The notes under the pieces are model-generated. The model saw only the letters and a program-made list of their open reading frames with translations. It searched no databases and was not told where the DNA came from. From Myxococcales bacterium (lineage in GTDB: Bacteria > Myxococcota_A > Polyangia > Polyangiales > Polyangiaceae), in the NCBI GenBank assembly GCA_005777185.1, contig SXNL01000207.1, positions 1-39,111 on the forward strand: a stretch of DNA of 39,111 nt. Direction: 5' to 3'. The stretch's first letter is position 1; the number at the start of each line of letters is the position of its first letter. This document shows, one piece after another, positions 8,235-16,408 of the stretch. The translations under genes and the position numbers were made by a program.

Positions 8235-9001
8235 CACGGCGAGGCGCGCACGGAGACGGAGAGCGCACCCACTCCGGCGACCTCGATCGTCAGGAGATCG
8301 CCGTCGACGAGAGGCCCCACGCCCTCGGGCGTGCCCGTGACGAGGAGATCTCCCGGCTCCAGCGTCATCACGCGGCTCACGAACGCGAGCAGGCTGGCCA
8401 CAGGGAAGATCATGTCGCGCGTGTTCCCGTCCTGGCGCAGCGCTCCGGAGACCGTGCAGGATACATGCAACGCCGAGGGATCGAGCTCGGTCTCGATCCA
8501 CGGTCCTACGGGGCAGAACGTGTCGAACCCCTTCGCGCGGGTGAACTGCACGTCCTTCCGCTGGAGATCGCGCGCGGTGATGTCTCCGACGCACGTGTAC
8601 CCGAACACGTGGGCGATCGCCTCGCCCTCGGACACGCGGCGGCAGCGCGCCCCGACGACGACGCCGAGCTCGGCCTCGTGCTCGACGCGTGCGCTGTCGG
8701 ACGGAAGCACGATGACGCCGCCCGGATCGAGCAGCGCGGAGGGCGGCTTGAGGAACAGGAGGGGGGACTCCGGGACGGCGTTCCCGAGCTCCTTCGCGTG
8801 CGCGGCGTAGTTGCGACCGACGCAGACGATCTTCGACGGTGCCACGGGCGCGAGCAGGTCGGCCGTGGAGAACGGCCGACCTTCCGCGCCGAGCACGCCC
8901 CCGAGCCAGGGCGCGCGTGTGAAGCGCACCGCGTGCTCTCCGTCGATGGCGTACCAGGCCCCGCCCGCCGTTCCAGGCTCACGAAGACGCGCGACCTTCA
9001 C
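8234..9001 (-). CDS. Fumarylacetoacetate hydrolase family protein
   Basis: 255 residues with an N-terminal extension and the FAH C-terminal domain. KIVCVGRNYAAHAKE begins the domain. Metal ligands are Glu109 and Glu111 (VEHEAELG) and Asp140 (CVGDITARD). LLFLKP and GDLLVTGTPEGVGP close the active site. Relatives include fumarylpyruvate, acylpyruvate and oxaloacetate tautomerase/hydrolases; the exact substrate cannot be decided. GTG 9001 is preceded eight bases away by TGGTAACGT, an extended -10-like element inside a palindrome (9005-9024). First gene of the operon with the FGE-domain gene. Confidence 0.9.
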   Translation of the reverse strand: MKVARLREPGTAGGAWYAIDGEHAVRFTRAPWLGGVLGAEGRPFSTADLLAPVAPSKIVCVGRNYAAHAKELGNAVPESPLLFLKPPSALLDPGGVIVLPSDSARVEHEAELGVVVGARCRRVSEGEAIAHVFGYTCVGDITARDLQRKDVQFTRAKGFDTFCPVGPWIETELDPSALHVSCTVSGALRQDGNTRDMIFPVASLLAFVSRVMTLEPGDLLVTGTPEGVGPLVDGDLLTIEVAGVGALSVSVRASP

Positions 9002-9004
9002 CCG

Positions 9005-9024
9005 CCGGACGTTACCACGTCCGG
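9005..9024. promoter_or_regulatory. Perfect palindrome over the FAH-gene -10 box
   Basis: CCGGACGT (9005-9012), TACC, ACGTCCGG (9017-9024): perfect 8-bp arms with a 4-base centre. It contains the candidate -10 TAACGT of the minus-strand FAH gene and lies 57 bases before mqnD. It could be an operator shared by the divergent pair. Confidence 0.5.
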
Positions 9025-9031
9025 GCCCGCG

Positions 9032-9059
9032 GTCCGCCGTCCGCCGTCCGCTGGCCGCT
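9032..9059 (+). repeat. GTCCGCY heptamer array upstream of mqnD
   Basis: Four 7-base units: GTCCGCC, GTCCGCC, GTCCGCT, GGCCGCT. The array ends nine bases before the -10-like TAGCAA (9069-9074) of mqnD, which carries an extended TGC. The same heptamer occurs upstream of three other genes in the window. Confidence 0.85.
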
Positions 9060-9080
9060 GTCTCGTGCTAGCAACGGCCC

Positions 9081-9935
9081 GTGTCCCCCCTCCGCCTCGC
9101 CTTCTCCCCGGACTCGGACGACATCTTCATGTTCTGGCCGATGCTCCATGGCGAAGTGGACACCGAGGGGCTCTCCTTCGATGTCACGCGCGCCGACACC
9201 GAGTCGCTCAACCTCCTCGCCGAGAGCGGCGACGTCGACATCGTCGCGATCTCGATGGCCCAGTACGCGCGCGTCGCGCAGGATTTCCTCCTGCTCCCGC
9301 ACGGCGCGTCGGTCGGGCGCGGGTACGGGCCGGTGGTCGTCGGGCCCGCGCCGAGCGGCCCGGAGTCCTTGCAGAACGCGCGCGTCGCGATCCCCGGGGC
9401 GCGGACGACGGCGTTCCTCGTCCTCTCCCTGCTGGCGCCGCCGTTCGTACCCGTTCCGATCGCGATCTCCCCCTACGAGGCCGTGTTCGACGCGCTCCGC
9501 GCCGGCCACGTGGATCTCGCGCTGCTCGTGCACGAGGGCCGCCTCACGTACGCGCGCGAGGGCTTCCACCTGGTGCTCGACCTCGGCGCCGCCTGGGCCG
9601 AGTCCACAAGCGGCCTCCCGCTCCCGCTCGGCGGCAACGCGATCCGGCGCGCGCTCGGGCCGGAGGTCATCGCCCGCGCGTCGCGGGTGTGCCGCGCGTC
9701 GATCGCGTGGGCGCTCGCGAACCGCGAACGCGTGATGGACGCGCTCCTCCGCGAGGAGGTCCGCACGGGCGTGGGCCTCGGCCGCGAGATGCTCGATCGC
9801 TACCTGGCGATGTACGCGAACGAGGACACGCGCGCGCTGGAGGCCGACGTGCGGCGCGCCCTCGCGGAGATGTTCGCGAGGGCGCACGCGCGGGGGCTGC
9901 TGCCGGCGGTGCCGCCGATCGATCTCGCCCCTTGA
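9081..9935 (+). CDS. mqnD: 1,4-dihydroxy-6-naphthoate synthase MqnD (menaquinone via futalosine)
   Basis: 284 residues. The family releases 1,4-dihydroxy-6-naphthoate from cyclic dehypoxanthinyl futalosine in the alternative menaquinone pathway. Diagnostic blocks are the N-terminal LRLAFSPDSDDIFMF, the central IAISPYEAVFDALRAGHVDLALLVHEGR (which includes the VHEGR signature) and the SGLPLPLGGNAI block. The common SPCPNDT start is here SPDSDDI, a departure that leaves open a paralogue of slightly different role. GTG 9081 follows TGCTAGCAA with six bases between, so the message is probably leaderless. No other menaquinone gene is in the window. Confidence 0.82.
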   Translation: MSPLRLAFSPDSDDIFMFWPMLHGEVDTEGLSFDVTRADTESLNLLAESGDVDIVAISMAQYARVAQDFLLLPHGASVGRGYGPVVVGPAPSGPESLQNARVAIPGARTTAFLVLSLLAPPFVPVPIAISPYEAVFDALRAGHVDLALLVHEGRLTYAREGFHLVLDLGAAWAESTSGLPLPLGGNAIRRALGPEVIARASRVCRASIAWALANRERVMDALLREEVRTGVGLGREMLDRYLAMYANEDTRALEADVRRALAEMFARAHARGLLPAVPPIDLAP

Positions 9936-9964
9936 TGGCGCAGGAGGCGACGTCCGGGCGCGCC

Positions 9965-10246
9965 TCAGCCGGGGCTGGCGCCCGCGTCCGTGACCGGGGC
10001 CGGAGCCGGGGTCGTCGTCGCGGGAGGCGGCGTCTTCTCCTTCTCCTTCGGCGCGTCGCTGGAACCGCCGCTCCCCTGGGAGGACGACGACGACTCGCGC
10101 ACCGCCGCCGGGGAGGGGTTCGGCTCCTCGTCCCCGGTGATCGGGGACTCGTAGCCCCCGAACGGCGTCGGCGGATTCGCCACGCCGCCGCTGCACGCCG
10201 CGAGCACGAGACTGCATGCCACGAGAGTCGAGCGCAAGGTCAACAT
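9965..10246 (-). CDS. Small predicted lipoprotein
   Basis: 93 residues: signal peptide with lipobox LAA-Cys18, then a low-complexity Ser/Gly, Lys/Glu and Pro/Ala/Thr tail with no domain. It is probably an outer-membrane-attached or periplasmic tether. ATG 10246 lies 11 bases after the stop of the beta-barrel gene on the same strand and has a good GAGGAG Shine-Dalgarno. The two are likely co-transcribed, and the lipoprotein may serve the barrel. No homologue is recognised. Confidence 0.75.
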   Translation of the reverse strand: MLTLRSTLVACSLVLAACSGGVANPPTPFGGYESPITGDEEPNPSPAAVRESSSSSQGSGGSSDAPKEKEKTPPPATTTPAPAPVTDAGASPG

Positions 10247-10257
10247 GGGCGGGCTCC

Positions 10258-11109
10258 TCACGGGAAATAGTAGAACGCCGAGATGTTGTTCGTAAAGAGC
10301 GCCCACGGCGTCGACTCGACCGTCGTCGCGAAGCGGCTCGTTCCGTCGGACGCGGAGTTCTGACCCTGCACGAGGCGCGTCGCCTCGCGCCGGAACGCCA
10401 GCCCGATCGTCGCCTGCAGCGATAGTTCGGGCAACCCGATGAAGCCGAACTGCACCTCCGCGCCCACGCGCCCGCCGAGGTCGAACTTGATGCCGCTCAG
10501 CTCGGTGTCCGGCGTGTTCGCCGGCGCCCCCGCGCCCGGCTTCACGGTCTGGGTCGCGCGGCCGAAGTTGAGGAACGGGTTGATGAGGAACTTGTAATGC
10601 CGCCCGTAGCTCGGGACGTAGAGGAAGCCTCCGTGGAGGAGGAACCCGAAGGCCGTGGCCTTGTCGGTCGTGGTCGTGGTGGTCCCGGTGACCGTCTCGG
10701 TGGAGCCCCCCTGCATGCCGAGCCCGATGCCCACGTCGGCGCCCATGCGATCGGCGAACCAGTAGCGAATGCCGACGGCTGGCGCGGTCACGTTGTTGCG
10801 CGTGAGCCCGGTGCCCGCCCCGGTCCCGCCGACGCCCGCGAGCGGGATCTGCGAGACGCCGAAGTAGCCGACCGCGAGCTTCTTGATGACCTTCTCGTGA
10901 TCTGGCGTGGTGTCCTCCTCGCCCTTCTTCGTGGCCGCGCCGCCGCCGCCCGCACCGCCCGCGGCGTGCACCTGGGCGCCTCCCGTGCCGACCGTCGCGC
11001 CCGCCGCGCCTCCTGCCGCGGGCGGGTCGTCGGCGCGCGCCTGACCGGCCCTCGACAGCGCCACGAGCGCTCCAGAGATCCCCAGGACAGTCCTCGTCGC
11101 GTTACCCAT
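10258..11109 (-). CDS. Predicted outer-membrane beta-barrel protein
   Basis: 283 residues. A signal peptide ending near ARA-DD is followed by a Gly/Ala-rich low-complexity stretch (about 28-60). The rest alternates polar and hydrophobic residues with frequent Gly and aromatic residues (AVGIRYWFADRMGADVGIGL, FGFLLHGGFLYVP, FDLGGRVGAEVQFGF) and ends with aromatic-rich ISAFYYFP, as in eight-stranded barrels ending in an aromatic. No specific family is recognised. ATG 11109 has GGAGGTG about ten bases upstream. First gene of a pair with the small lipoprotein. Confidence 0.75.
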   Translation of the reverse strand: MGNATRTVLGISGALVALSRAGQARADDPPAAGGAAGATVGTGGAQVHAAGGAGGGGAATKKGEEDTTPDHEKVIKKLAVGYFGVSQIPLAGVGGTGAGTGLTRNNVTAPAVGIRYWFADRMGADVGIGLGMQGGSTETVTGTTTTTTDKATAFGFLLHGGFLYVPSYGRHYKFLINPFLNFGRATQTVKPGAGAPANTPDTELSGIKFDLGGRVGAEVQFGFIGLPELSLQATIGLAFRREATRLVQGQNSASDGTSRFATTVESTPWALFTNNISAFYYFP

Positions 11110-11173
11110 ATTTCAGCACCTCCGTGCGAGCGATGGGGCCACAGGCGAGGCCTGCGGGCCAAGTTCGCGGGGG

Positions 11174-11194
11174 CGCGGACGGCGGACAGCGGAC
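11174..11194 (-). repeat. GTCCGCY heptamer array upstream of the beta-barrel gene
   Basis: Three units on the minus strand: GTCCGCT, GTCCGCC, GTCCGCG. They read toward the beta-barrel start at 11109. Immediately beside it, 11194-11205 is a perfect 12-base palindrome (CACCCG/CGGGTG). Confidence 0.75.
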
Positions 11195-11255
11195 ACCCGC
11201 GGGTGGCGTGTCTTCGCGGGAAAGTTACACTTGCAAGGTATCGTCCGCCGCCACG

Positions 11256-11283
11256 TTGCGGGCCGCGCGATTCTTCGTATGCT
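11256..11283 (+). promoter_or_regulatory. Candidate leaderless promoter of the trypsin-like protease gene
   Basis: TTGCGG (11256-11261), 16 bases, TATGCT (11278-11283), then ten bases to ATG 11294. The -10 hexamer and its distance to the start are identical to those before rpe. There is no Shine-Dalgarno. Confidence 0.45.
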
Positions 11284-11293
11284 CTACCCCCCG

Positions 11294-12628
11294 ATGCTTC
11301 AACGCGGACTCGTCCTCGGCGCGACGCTCGGCATGCTCCTCGCCGTCGGCTGCTCGACGAGCGGGCCGGCTTCCAGTGAGGCGGGCGAACGACTGGGCGT
11401 CGCGAGCCAGGCCATCCAGGGCGGAACGGTGGATCCCGCCCACCCGTTCGCGGTCGGCATCGCCTACGACGCGAAGACGAAGGCGGCGATCCGCTGCTCG
11501 GGGACGCTCGTTCTCCCCAACATGGTGCTCACCGCACGGCACTGCGTGGAGACGGTCGCGAAGACGATCAAGTGCGGCGAGACGGAGTTCGAGGGCGGGG
11601 CGGTCGCGAGCAGCATGCACATCACGACCTCGAGCGTAGGCTCCGGCGGGTGGCACACCGTCAAGTCCATCATCCGGACGCCGGGCACCGACGCGTGCGG
11701 GAACGACCTCGCGATCCTGATCCTGAACGACCTCGTCCCCTCCGCCGAGGCCGTCCCCGCGATCCCCTGGGTTCACCGCCTCCTGACCGACCGTTCGGTC
11801 ATCTCGAACACCGCCGGCGAGACGGCGATCGGCTACGGCGTCACGCAGGTGGGCGGCAACGACGCCGGCACGCGGCGGATCAAGCAGGGCATCAAGAACC
11901 TCTGCGTGAAGGGCGACAAGTTCATCGACTGCACGACGCACCCGAGCTTCCCCGCCAACGTGATGGACGTCGATCGGGAGTTCATCACCGGCCCCGGGAC
12001 GTGCTCCGGCGACTCGGGCTCGGGATCGTTCAACCAGCCGTTCTTCGACAAGGGCGAGTTCGTGACCGTCGGCGTCCTCTCGCGCGGCGGCGAGGACGGC
12101 ACGAACTGCACCGACGCGATCTACACGCGCCTCGACGCGTGGCGTGACCTCATCGTCGCGGCCGCTGGCGCGGCGTCGAAGGGCTGGACGCTCTACGGCA
12201 AGCCCACCCCCGACTGGACCGTCTTCGTGCCGCCGCCGCCCGCGCCGGCGGACGCGGGCGCGCCCAGGCCCGACGCGGGGAAGCCGACACCTCCGGTGGC
12301 CTGCGCCGAGCAGGGGTCCGGCGCCATGGGCACGGCCTGCGCGAGCACCTGCGACTGCCAGGCCGAGCTGGCGTGCGCCGAGGGCGTCGCGATCTGCACG
12401 AAGAGCTGCGCGGACACGGCCGAGTGCGGCGTCGGCTTCACGTGCGTCGACGCCCTGTGCCAGGTCGCCGCGCCCGCGCCGAAGGCGGCCTCCTCCGTGC
12501 AGACCGTGAAGAGCGGGTGCAGCACGGCCGCGCTCGATCCCACGAAGCCCGTCCCTTGGCGCGCGCTCGGGGCGGGCCTCGGCCTCGCGGCGGGCGCCGT
12601 GGTGGCGCGTCGACGACGGCGCAGGTGA
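11294..12628 (+). CDS. Trypsin-like serine protease lipoprotein with MYXO-CTERM-like tail
   Basis: 444 residues. Signal peptide with lipobox AVG-Cys20, then a propeptide and the activation-site-like AIQGGTVDPAHPFAVG. The S1 domain has catalytic His83 (TARHC), Asp138 (GNDLAIL) and Ser241 (GDSGSG). After it come a Pro/Ala linker, a Cys-rich module (about 335-400, ten or more Cys, C-x-C spaced) and a C-terminal tail: SGC, a hydrophobic helix and a run of six Arg. That tail resembles the MYXO-CTERM sorting signal. Having both a lipobox and this tail is unusual. ATG 11294 is chosen from the -10 box; ATG 11279 overlaps it. Its stop overlaps the next start (GTGA). Confidence 0.9.
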   Translation: MLQRGLVLGATLGMLLAVGCSTSGPASSEAGERLGVASQAIQGGTVDPAHPFAVGIAYDAKTKAAIRCSGTLVLPNMVLTARHCVETVAKTIKCGETEFEGGAVASSMHITTSSVGSGGWHTVKSIIRTPGTDACGNDLAILILNDLVPSAEAVPAIPWVHRLLTDRSVISNTAGETAIGYGVTQVGGNDAGTRRIKQGIKNLCVKGDKFIDCTTHPSFPANVMDVDREFITGPGTCSGDSGSGSFNQPFFDKGEFVTVGVLSRGGEDGTNCTDAIYTRLDAWRDLIVAAAGAASKGWTLYGKPTPDWTVFVPPPPAPADAGAPRPDAGKPTPPVACAEQGSGAMGTACASTCDCQAELACAEGVAICTKSCADTAECGVGFTCVDALCQVAAPAPKAASSVQTVKSGCSTAALDPTKPVPWRALGAGLGLAAGAVVARRRRRR

Positions 12629-13482
12629 TCCGCCCGTCGAGGCGCGCGTTCCTGGGAGCCAGCGCCGCCTTTGCGATCGGCGCGTGCCGACGCCCACGCA
12701 TCGAGCCCGCGGCGGGCCCGGCGCGACGCGTCGTGTCGCTGTCGCCGAGCACGACCGAGGCCATGTGCGCGATCGGCGCGTGCGGGGCGCTCGTCGGGCG
12801 CTCGCGCTACTGCGACTTTCCCCCCGAGATCGAGCGGCTGCCGCAGGTGGGCGGGTACGTCGATCCCAACGTCGAGGCCATCCTCGCGCTCACGCCCGAC
12901 CTCGTCACGGGCGCACGCGGCCCCGCCGGCGCGCGCTACGCGGACGTGCTCGAGGGCCGCGGCGTGCACGTGTACGCTCCCCGGACCGAGTCGCTCGCGG
13001 AGATCCACGAGATGATCCACGGGCTCGGCGAGCGCACGGGGCACGCGGACGACGCGCGGCGGGTGAGCGAAGCTCTCGCGCGCGACGTGGCCACGGTGGA
13101 GGAGCGCGCGCGCGCGTCGACGCGGCGCACGGTGCTCCTGGTCTTCGGTCTGCGGCCGATCGTGGTCGGCGGACCCGGGTGCTTCGTGGACGAGATGCTC
13201 TCTCGCGCGGGCGGGGTCAACGTGGTGACGGAAGGCGGGGCGTACCCGACGCTCGGCTTCGAGCGCGTGCTCGCGCTCGATCCCCACGTGGTGCTCGATC
13301 TCGCGGCCGTGGGGTCGGCCGGCACGGAGCGCATCCTCGCGGGCGATCCGGTGTGGAAGAAGCTGCGCGCCGTGCGCGAGGGACGCCTCCGCGCGGTGCG
13401 CGACGCGGCGGTCCTCCGTCCGGGGCCACGCGTCGCGCAGGGGATGCGATCGCTGTTCGACGCGGTGCACGGGGCGGGGTAG
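12625..13482 (+). CDS. BtuF/FepB-like substrate-binding lipoprotein (helical backbone, cobalamin or siderophore)
   Basis: 285 residues. A twin-arginine-like SRRAFLG start with a hydrophobic stretch and lipobox IGA-Cys is followed by RRVVSLSPSTTEAMCAIG, the usual opening of periplasmic binding proteins of the BtuF class. GYVDPNVEAILALTPDLV and the late FERVLALDPHVVLDL block support this. BtuF-type vitamin B12 binding is the nearest guess; no permease or ATPase lies nearby. GTG 12625 overlaps the protease stop by four bases (GTGA), so translation is coupled to the protease, an odd pairing. tlyA begins three bases after its stop. Confidence 0.88.
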   Translation: MIRPSRRAFLGASAAFAIGACRRPRIEPAAGPARRVVSLSPSTTEAMCAIGACGALVGRSRYCDFPPEIERLPQVGGYVDPNVEAILALTPDLVTGARGPAGARYADVLEGRGVHVYAPRTESLAEIHEMIHGLGERTGHADDARRVSEALARDVATVEERARASTRRTVLLVFGLRPIVVGGPGCFVDEMLSRAGGVNVVTEGGAYPTLGFERVLALDPHVVLDLAAVGSAGTERILAGDPVWKKLRAVREGRLRAVRDAAVLRPGPRVAQGMRSLFDAVHGAG

Positions 13483-13485
13483 GCC

Positions 13486-14232
13486 ATGCCCAAGCTCCGC
13501 CTCGATCAACTCCTCGTCGATCGCGCGCTCGCCCCCTCCCGCGCGAAGGCGCAGGCTGTCGTGCTGTCGGGCAACGTGTACGTCGCGGGCGTCCGCGTCG
13601 ACAAGGCGGGCGCGCTCGTGGCGGCGGACGCCCCGATCGAGTTGCGCGGCGAGGCGCTCCCGTACGTCTCGCGCGGGGGCGTGAAGCTGGCGGGCGCGCT
13701 CGACGCGTTCGCGGTGGATCCGGCGGGGAAGCGGTGCCTTGACGTCGGCGCATCGACGGGCGGGTTCACGGACTGCCTCCTCCAGCGGGGCGCCGCGAGC
13801 GTGGCCGCGGTGGACGTCGGTTACGGTCAGCTCGCGCACCGACTCCGCACCGATCCGCGCGTGCTCGTGAAGGAGCGCACCAACGCGCGCACGCTCGAGC
13901 CGGCCGACCTGGGCGGCCAGGTGGACCTCGTCGTCGTGGACGCGAGTTTCATCGGGCTCGGAAAGCTGCTCGACGCGATCCGCCGGTGCCTCCGGCCAGG
14001 AGGAGAGCTGGTCGCGCTCCTCAAGCCGCAGTTCGAGGTCGGAAGGGAGGAGGCCTCGCGAGGGCGAGGCGTCGTACGCGACGAGAACGTGCGGCGCGCC
14101 GCCATCGAAGGCGTGGTCGCCGACGTCCTCTCCGCAGGGTTTGATGTGAAGGGGACGTGCGACTCGAGCCTGGCAGGACCGAAGGGCAACGTCGAGGCGT
14201 TCGTGTACGCGATCCGGGGGGGGGGCGGCTGA
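13486..14232 (+). CDS. tlyA: TlyA family rRNA (cytidine-2'-O)-methyltransferase
   Basis: 248 residues with an N-terminal S4 RNA-binding domain (LRLDQLLVDRALAPSRAKAQ through VSRGGVKLAGAL) and a FtsJ-like methyltransferase domain. SAM motif LDVGASTGGFTDCLL, VDVGYGQL, DLVVVDASFI and LLKPQFEVGR give the K-D-K-E catalytic tetrad candidates. Characterised TlyA proteins methylate 16S C1409 and 23S C1920. ATG 13486 is three bases after the binding-protein stop, so it ends a three-gene operon. The gene closes with a run of Gly codons (a G-run at 14217-14225). Confidence 0.94.
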   Translation: MPKLRLDQLLVDRALAPSRAKAQAVVLSGNVYVAGVRVDKAGALVAADAPIELRGEALPYVSRGGVKLAGALDAFAVDPAGKRCLDVGASTGGFTDCLLQRGAASVAAVDVGYGQLAHRLRTDPRVLVKERTNARTLEPADLGGQVDLVVVDASFIGLGKLLDAIRRCLRPGGELVALLKPQFEVGREEASRGRGVVRDENVRRAAIEGVVADVLSAGFDVKGTCDSSLAGPKGNVEAFVYAIRGGGG

Positions 14233-14280
14233 ACCGTCGTCCGCCGTAGGCGCGCATCCTCTGCTCTCTGCGGCCCAGCC

Positions 14281-14315
14281 GCCCGCTGTCCGCTGTCCAC
14301 CGTCCGCTGTTCGCC
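14281..14315 (+). repeat. GTCCGCY heptamer array upstream of the MFS gene
   Basis: Five 7-base units in register: GCCCGCT, GTCCGCT, GTCCACC, GTCCGCT, GTTCGCC. The array ends nine bases before TAGAGG (14325-14330), exactly as at mqnD, where the array ends nine bases before TAGCAA. Both sites carry TGCTAG. Confidence 0.85.
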
Positions 14316-14337
14316 GTTGTCTGCTAGAGGAGTCGCG

Positions 14338-15555
14338 TTGAAGAAGCCCTCGCTCGCCGCGATCTTTCTCACGGTCTTCCTCGACCTCCTCGGCTTTGGG
14401 CTCGTGCTCCCGTTCCTCGCCGAGCAAGCGCGCGACACGTACGGCGCCTCCGATTTCGTCGGGACTCTCCTCGCGAGCGTGTACTCGCTCGCGCAGTTCG
14501 TCTTCGTTCCGGTGTGGGGCCGGCTCTCCGACGGGGTCGGGCGGCGGCCCGTGATCCTGTGGTCCGTCGCGGCGACCTTCCTCGGGATGGCCTTCCTCGG
14601 GTGGTCGCTGGTCGCGCACCTGGGTCTCTGGGCGCTCTTCGCGGCGCGCATCTGGAGCGGGGTCGCGACGGCGAACCTCGGCGTGGCGAGCGCCTACATC
14701 GCGGACGTCACCGAGCCCAAGGATCGCGCGAAGGGCATGGGCCTCATCGGCGTGGCGTTCGGGCTCGGCTTCATCCTCGGGCCCGCGATCGGAGGCGCGC
14801 TCGCGCACGTGGAGATCGGCGGGCGCGCCGGGGCTGTGCCGTGCTTCGCGGCCGCGGCGTTCTCGCTCGTGAACCTCGCATGGGTCGCGTTCGGCCTCGG
14901 CGAGTCGCTCCCCGGCGACAAGCGGAGCTCGCGACGGCGCAGCCTGAGCCCCCTCGACGTGAGCGCAGCCCGCGAGGCGTTCGCGCGGCCGGGGATCCTG
15001 CTCAGCGTGATGGTGAACTTCGTGATCGTCCTCTCCTTCACGAACCTCGACCAGACGTTCCGCTACTTCAACAAGGACCGCTTCGGGATGACGGCGCTGG
15101 AGACGGGCGGCGTGCTGGCGTTCATCGGCGTCGTCGCGGCGCTCGTGCAGGGCGGCCTCATACGCAAGCTCGGCGGCAAGGTCGACGAGACCCGCCTCAT
15201 CCAGGCCGGCTCGTTCATCCAGGGCGTCGCGTTCGCGGGCCTCTCGGCGTCGCCGCTCCTCGGGAGGTGGGCGCTCTACACGTTCGGTGCCGTCCTCGCG
15301 CTCGGCAACGGCCTGACGCAACCGAGCATCTCGGCGTTCATCTCGCGGCGCGCGCCTGCGAGCGAGCAGGGCGGGACGCTCGGCACCAACCAGGCGGTCG
15401 CGAGCCTCGCACGCATGCTCGGCCCGGCGACCGGCGGCTTCCTCTACGGGCACATCGGCCCACGCGCGCCCTACACGGTGGCCGCGGTGGGGATGATGAT
15501 CGCGACGTTCGTGGCGTTGCTGTTGCCGACCGCGCCGCGGCAGCCGGAGGGGTGA
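14338..15555 (+). CDS. MFS transporter
   Basis: 405 residues with about twelve transmembrane helices. Between helices 2 and 3 is GRLSDGVGRRPVIL, the major-facilitator loop motif. A central loop (about 190-210) is Ser/Arg rich. The sequence resembles TetA/drug-efflux-type (DHA1) carriers; the substrate is unknown. TTG 14338 is chosen because AGAGGA lies seven bases upstream; TTG 14317 would add MSARGVA without a binding site. It follows the heptamer array at 14281-14315. Confidence 0.9.
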   Translation: MKKPSLAAIFLTVFLDLLGFGLVLPFLAEQARDTYGASDFVGTLLASVYSLAQFVFVPVWGRLSDGVGRRPVILWSVAATFLGMAFLGWSLVAHLGLWALFAARIWSGVATANLGVASAYIADVTEPKDRAKGMGLIGVAFGLGFILGPAIGGALAHVEIGGRAGAVPCFAAAAFSLVNLAWVAFGLGESLPGDKRSSRRRSLSPLDVSAAREAFARPGILLSVMVNFVIVLSFTNLDQTFRYFNKDRFGMTALETGGVLAFIGVVAALVQGGLIRKLGGKVDETRLIQAGSFIQGVAFAGLSASPLLGRWALYTFGAVLALGNGLTQPSISAFISRRAPASEQGGTLGTNQAVASLARMLGPATGGFLYGHIGPRAPYTVAAVGMMIATFVALLLPTAPRQPEG

Positions 15556-15579
15556 GGGTCGAACGAGACGCGGCTCGCC

Positions 15580-16377
15580 TCAACCCCGCAGCACCAGCAC
15601 CCACACGTCGTAGATCGCGTGCGTCCACACCACCGTCGCGAAGCCCCGCGTCGCGAAGATGAAGGTCAGCGCGAGCCCGAGGAAGAAGCGCGCGACGAAC
15701 GATCGCAGCTGGAACGCGTCGCCGAGCGCCCCCACGTAGTGCACCGCACTGAACACGAGGCTCGTCGCCACGGCCCACCCGAGGAGCACCATGAACGAGC
15801 TCGCGGTGAGCTTCGTGGCGCTCGTCGCCGCCTCGCCGATCACGCCCACCTGCTGCTCGGCGAGCAGCCAGACGAGGAGCTTCCCGCCGAGCCCGAACAG
15901 GACCACCCGGAACGTCAGCTCCTCGTAGAACCCCGCGCCGAGTGACATGATGACGCCGGCGAAGCGCCCCTGATCCCCGATGCCCGTCGCTGCGAACAGC
16001 GTGCCGACGAGCATCGGCACGCCGACGCCCATGAACGTCGCGTACACAGATCCCTCGATCGCCATCTGGCCGAACTTCGCGGGGTAGAACACCTGCCGCC
16101 TCGCGAGGAACAGGAGCGGCACGGCGAACGCCGCGCCGATCCCGAGCGTCGCGCCGAGGTACGCGACCTTGCTCCCCTCGACGAGGTGGAGGAGCCCCTC
16201 CGTCACGAAGTCCGTGCCGTTCTTGACGCCGAGAAAGACGACGCCCAGGTGGTACACCACGAAGATCGGCAAGGTGAGCCCGAGGTCGACCCACGCGCCG
16301 CCCTTCGTGCGCCAGCCCGGGGCCGCCTGCTCCTTCGTCGCCGTCACGGTTCGAGAGGATTCCGCGATCCGGCCCAT
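15580..16377 (-). CDS. CPBP family intramembrane metalloprotease
   Basis: 265 residues, about seven or eight transmembrane helices. Motif 1 EELTFR (after GAGFY), motif 2 FSAVHYVG and motif 3 WTHAIYD are the Glu-Glu, His and His residues of the CAAX-protease/bacteriocin-processing (Abi) family. Members cut prenylated or signal-type peptides inside the membrane; here the substrate is unknown. Starts 31 bases after the stop of the upstream UbiA-family gene on the same strand, so the two could be co-transcribed. Confidence 0.9.
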   Translation of the reverse strand: MGRIAESSRTVTATKEQAAPGWRTKGGAWVDLGLTLPIFVVYHLGVVFLGVKNGTDFVTEGLLHLVEGSKVAYLGATLGIGAAFAVPLLFLARRQVFYPAKFGQMAIEGSVYATFMGVGVPMLVGTLFAATGIGDQGRFAGVIMSLGAGFYEELTFRVVLFGLGGKLLVWLLAEQQVGVIGEAATSATKLTASSFMVLLGWAVATSLVFSAVHYVGALGDAFQLRSFVARFFLGLALTFIFATRGFATVVWTHAIYDVWVLVLRG

Positions 16378-16408
16378 CCTGTCGAATTTCCGGGTGAATT
16401 CCCCTCCC

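Noticed and set aside
9032..9059. A CRISPR array
   Set aside because: Units are 7 bases without spacers, and no cas genes are in the window.
12193..15453. A minus-strand open frame of about 1,086 codons
   Set aside because: It runs antisense to the protease, binding-protein, tlyA and MFS genes, has Arg/His/Ala/Glu-rich composition with no motif, and exists only because of high third-position GC in the real genes.
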